From assembly GCA_910579055.1 (NCBI GenBank), contig CAJTSU010000033.1, positions 11,834-26,809 on the forward strand: 14,976 nucleotides of DNA, read 5' to 3'. Below are positions 12,624 through 14,976 of the stretch, in pieces. The translations under genes and the position numbers were made by a program. A model generated the notes under the pieces. The model was not told where the DNA came from and did not search any database. It worked only from the letters and a program-made list of their open reading frames with translations. How positions within the stretch are numbered: the first letter of the stretch is position 1; each line of letters starts with the position of its first letter. The DNA comes from an uncultured Mailhella sp. Lineage in GTDB: Bacteria; Desulfobacterota; Desulfovibrionia; Desulfovibrionales; Desulfovibrionaceae.

Positions 12624-14333
12624 ATGGGCGACGTGCTTGAATATCTTGTCGATGGGACTTCCGGTATTTCTCCCGGCGGTGTGGAGGGCAGCGCCATTGT
12701 GGTGGGCGTATGCAGCAAGGGCCAGGTGGGCAAGGGCTATCTGCTCGGCAAAAGCTCGGATTTGTCGGGCCTGCTCGGCGTCGGCCCGCTGGTGGAGCGC
12801 GCGCGGGACATGCTGGCCACGGGTGGCCAGTCCCCCACGCTGATCGCCGTGCCCTGCTCCGGAGAGGCCAAAGGCTGCTTTACCGATGTCGTCGCCAGCG
12901 GGGGCAACGGTAAATATCCTGATGTCACGGTTTCCGGCGTGCCGCAGAAAAATGCGGACATTGTGGTCAAGGTGGAGTCCGCCGGGCAGGTGGGTATGGC
13001 CACCGTCAAGGTCTCGCAGGACGGCGGGGAGAAGTTCGGCTCGGCGGTCACTGTGGAGCAGCAGCTTGTTATTGAAGGCAGCGGCGCGACGCTGCTGTTC
13101 CCGGAAGGGGCACAGCTTGAGGCGGGCTGGCAGTGGGCGTTCACGGCCCGCCTGCCCATCGGCCCCGTCTCCCGTGTGGGGGATGAATCCAGCCCGCTGC
13201 CGACTGTCGCGGGCACGGTGCTGGCCGGGGCGGATATTGCCATTCAGATCGTCAAGGGCGGCGGGCGGAACGAGGGCACCTACCAGCTTTCTACCGACGG
13301 CGGGGAAAACTACGGCAAGACCCGGACCATCCCTGTGGACGGCGCTGTGGCCCTTGCCGACCTTGGCGTGACCGTCACCTTCCCCGAAGGGGAGTATGTG
13401 GGCGGAACCACCTACGCCTGCAATCTTCTTGCGCCGGAAGCGAGCATCGTTGACGTGATGGCCGCGCTGGAAGGCCCGCTGGCACTGTTTGATACCGAGT
13501 TTGTTCTTGTCGCCGGGCCAACGGACAGCGTGGACTGGGCGGCCATGCAGGCCAGGGCCGAAGAACTCTGGAATCTGCACCGCCCCACCTACTTCAAGGC
13601 GGAAACCCGTCTGCCCCACGACAACGAAGACCTGAACGACTTTGCGGCCTGGCTCGTGGCCGAAAAACAGGATATCGCGGCGCGTTTCGTGCAGGTCTGC
13701 CCGCAGTACGGCAGGATCACCGGCTCGGACGGCGTGACCGGACGGCGCAATGCGGCGGGCCTTCAGGCCGGGCGTTCCATGAGCATCCCGGTGCAGCGTG
13801 CGACCGGGCGTGTGCGGGACGGCAACATCAGTCAGCTTTCCCTGCCGGACGGCTGGGAGGCCGTACAGCCCGTGCTGGAAGAGGCGGGCTTTCTGACCGC
13901 CAAAAAATACGCGGGGCTGGACGGCGCGTACTGGGGCGATTCCCGCACCCTGGCCGACGACACCAGCGATTATCGTTACGAAGAGGTCATCCGCACGGTG
14001 TTCAAGGCGGTGCGCAAGGGCCGCGTCGCGGCGCTGAAAAGCATGTACGACGAAGCGGGCGACCCCACACAGGGAGCAAACAATGCCACGGGCCTTGCTT
14101 TCCTCAAGGCAAATATCGAGGCGGCGCTGGACACCATGAAGGGGGCCAACCCGCAGGAACTGGCGGATTACGTCGTCAACATTCCGGGCGGGCAGGACAT
14201 CGTCAACAACGGCGTCGTGGTGGAAATCACGCTGATCGGCATCCCGATCATCCGGGAAATCAAGCTGTATTTCAGCTACACCTACGCGGGCGGAAAACTC
14301 GACCCGCGCGGTATGAAGCAAAGCGGAAGTTGA
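12624..14333 (+). CDS. L: Tail sheath protein (Mu gpL-like; DUF2586/sheath family)
   Basis: Codes for 569 residues, somewhat longer than Mu gpL (495). GGAGG overlapping the previous stop sets the start. The N-terminus (VDGTSGISPGGVEGSAIVVG) and the C-terminal part, including RLPHDNEDLNDFAAWLVAEK, GRSMSIPVQRATGRVRDGNI and a DSRTLADDTSDYRYEEVIRT segment, fit contractile-tail sheath proteins. The extra length is two consecutive beta domains (about residues 101-175 and 195-268), which share the pattern 'Asp-Ile, Ser-x-Asp-Gly-Gly, Phe-Pro-Glu-Gly' and look duplicated. The sheath surrounds the tube and contracts on infection. Followed by a palindromic region, then the tube gene. Confidence 0.87.
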   Translation: MGDVLEYLVDGTSGISPGGVEGSAIVVGVCSKGQVGKGYLLGKSSDLSGLLGVGPLVERARDMLATGGQSPTLIAVPCSGEAKGCFTDVVASGGNGKYPDVTVSGVPQKNADIVVKVESAGQVGMATVKVSQDGGEKFGSAVTVEQQLVIEGSGATLLFPEGAQLEAGWQWAFTARLPIGPVSRVGDESSPLPTVAGTVLAGADIAIQIVKGGGRNEGTYQLSTDGGENYGKTRTIPVDGAVALADLGVTVTFPEGEYVGGTTYACNLLAPEASIVDVMAALEGPLALFDTEFVLVAGPTDSVDWAAMQARAEELWNLHRPTYFKAETRLPHDNEDLNDFAAWLVAEKQDIAARFVQVCPQYGRITGSDGVTGRRNAAGLQAGRSMSIPVQRATGRVRDGNISQLSLPDGWEAVQPVLEEAGFLTAKKYAGLDGAYWGDSRTLADDTSDYRYEEVIRTVFKAVRKGRVAALKSMYDEAGDPTQGANNATGLAFLKANIEAALDTMKGANPQELADYVVNIPGGQDIVNNGVVVEITLIGIPIIREIKLYFSYTYAGGKLDPRGMKQSGS

Positions 14334-14344
14334 TATTCCGGGAT

Positions 14345-14450
14345 ATGGGGGCGCTGCCCCCATGCCCCCGGCAGAGGCTCCGCCTCTGCACTCCGTCGGG
14401 GGGATAATCCCCCCGAACCCCGTATTCAGGGCCGTGCCGCTTCGCGGCCC
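14345..14450. repeat. Palindrome cluster between sheath and tube genes
   Basis: Four hairpins in a row: ATGGGGGC/GCCCCCAT (14345-14363), GCAGAGGC/GCCTCTGC (14371-14389), TCGGGGGGAT/ATCCCCCCGA (14396-14416) and GGGCCG/CGGCCC (14429-14450). No T tract follows any of them. Nine-base imperfect copies TATTCCGGG and TATTCAGGG (near 14334 and 14423) flank the first three. It resembles a dispersed intergenic repeat; it may also lower read-through so that tube and sheath levels differ. Confidence 0.5.
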
Positions 14451-14469
14451 GGCCCCATAAGGAGAGCAC

Positions 14470-14922
14470 ATGGCCATCAACGGGAAAAATTACGATTGGG
14501 AAGACATTCATGTCATCACGCTGACCGGGGAGCAGATCGGCATCACGGAGATCAAATACTCGGACGAGCAGAGCGTCACGGCCCGGTATGGGCGCGGGGC
14601 TGTTCCGCGCGGCTACGGGCGCGGCAACTATGAGGCTTCGGGCAGCATGGTGCTTGACCGCGACGAGTGGGAAAAGCTCAAGCTGGCGCTCGTGGCCCTC
14701 AGCAACACCGGAGGCATCTACGATCACAAGCCGTTCCCCATTGTCGTCAGCTACGCCAACGACGACATGGGAACGGTGATCGATACCCTGCGGGACTGCA
14801 AGATCAGCAAGTTCGACGGCGGGGGCGGCAGCCAGGGCGACGACAATGTCTCGCCCATCACCTGCGAGTTCACGATCCTTTCGCCCATCCTCTGGAACGG
14901 CATCCCCGCGAAAAGGGGGTAG
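14470..14922 (+). CDS. M: Tail tube protein (Mu gpM-like)
   Basis: Codes for 150 residues from the ATG at 14470, with AAGGAG five bases upstream. It has the features of the Mu tail tube family: the N-terminal INGKNYDWEDIHVITL, a middle ARYGRGAVPRGYGRGNYEAS loop, a SMVLDRDEWEKLKLAL helix, and beta strands toward the C-terminus (PFPIVVSYAND, then ITCEFTILSPILWNG). These proteins stack as hexamers into the inner tube around which the sheath is built. The size is that expected. It is the last complete gene in the window. Confidence 0.88.
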   Translation: MAINGKNYDWEDIHVITLTGEQIGITEIKYSDEQSVTARYGRGAVPRGYGRGNYEASGSMVLDRDEWEKLKLALVALSNTGGIYDHKPFPIVVSYANDDMGTVIDTLRDCKISKFDGGGGSQGDDNVSPITCEFTILSPILWNGIPAKRG

Positions 14923-14933
14923 CATTTGCGGGG

Positions 14934-14976
14934 GAGGGAAAGGGGAACTTTCTGAAGAAAGCTTCCCCTTTCCCTC
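14934..14976 (+). other. Very long hairpin at the right edge, possible terminator
   Basis: GAGGGAAAGGGGAA (14934-14947) pairs perfectly with TTCCCCTTTCCCTC (14963-14976), and CTTTC/GAAAG continues the stem to a TGAA loop with one bulged C. The stem may extend further, since GGG precedes it. Whether a T tract follows cannot be seen because the window ends here. It could end the tube transcript or be another dispersed palindrome. Confidence 0.55.

Noticed and set aside
12291..14480. 729-codon minus-strand open frame opposite the sheath gene
   Set aside because: It spans several real + strand genes and palindromes, and its composition is that of a shadow frame.

Overview
The window is a GC-rich stretch of a Mu-like (transposable, contractile-tailed) prophage, covering the end of the lysis region, the DNA-packaging and head genes, and the first tail genes. 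Gene order, read left to right on the + strand: end of a spanin-like lysis gene, a membrane/coiled-coil protein (gp25 position), a small coiled-coil protein, small terminase, large terminase (gp28 type), portal (gp29/DUF935 type), MuF head-morphogenesis protein, protease I with a nested scaffold gene, decoration protein, major capsid protein, DUF1320 (gp36 type), virion morphogenesis protein G, DUF1834 (gp37 type), a small protein, tail sheath and tail tube. The style of the proteins and the GC content suggest a Desulfovibrionaceae-like Gram-negative host; this is an inference and no host gene is present to prove it.

The backbone is compact, with stop/start overlaps and Shine-Dalgarno (SD) sites on stop codons, but it is interrupted in two ways. 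First, two regions (about 2900-3740 and 6730-7930) carry small genes of lower GC. Three of them (3021-3236, 6732-6986, 7376-7849) run against the late genes, as expected of cargo ('moron') genes expressed in the lysogen. Two of these antisense genes have the same 5' leader, in which a stem made of CCGGCTC and GAGCCGG arms hides the SD; the two leaders share unpaired blocks and an inner hairpin. Both of these genes converge on, and overlap, a small + strand gene. Second, a pair of related terminator-like hairpins (3698-3740 and 7097-7140) lies between head genes; the first carries the SD of the portal gene in its 3' arm, and the two copies differ by compensatory base changes.

Four further gene boundaries hold dense palindromic DNA (8871-9048, 10523-10684, 11170-11299, 14345-14450). 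The one at 11170-11299 is flanked by a 13-bp direct repeat whose removal would restore a TGATG stop/start overlap between gp36 and G, so it looks like an inserted element.

Other points: the MuF protein has a long C-terminal extension with an HELIH zinc-protease motif and is followed by an antisense small gene with its own apparent promoter, a possible MuF effector/immunity arrangement. The capsid and decoration proteins look lambda-like (gpE and gpD families) inside an otherwise Mu-type head module. The sheath has an internal duplicated domain. No rRNA, tRNA, CRISPR array or transposase was seen.
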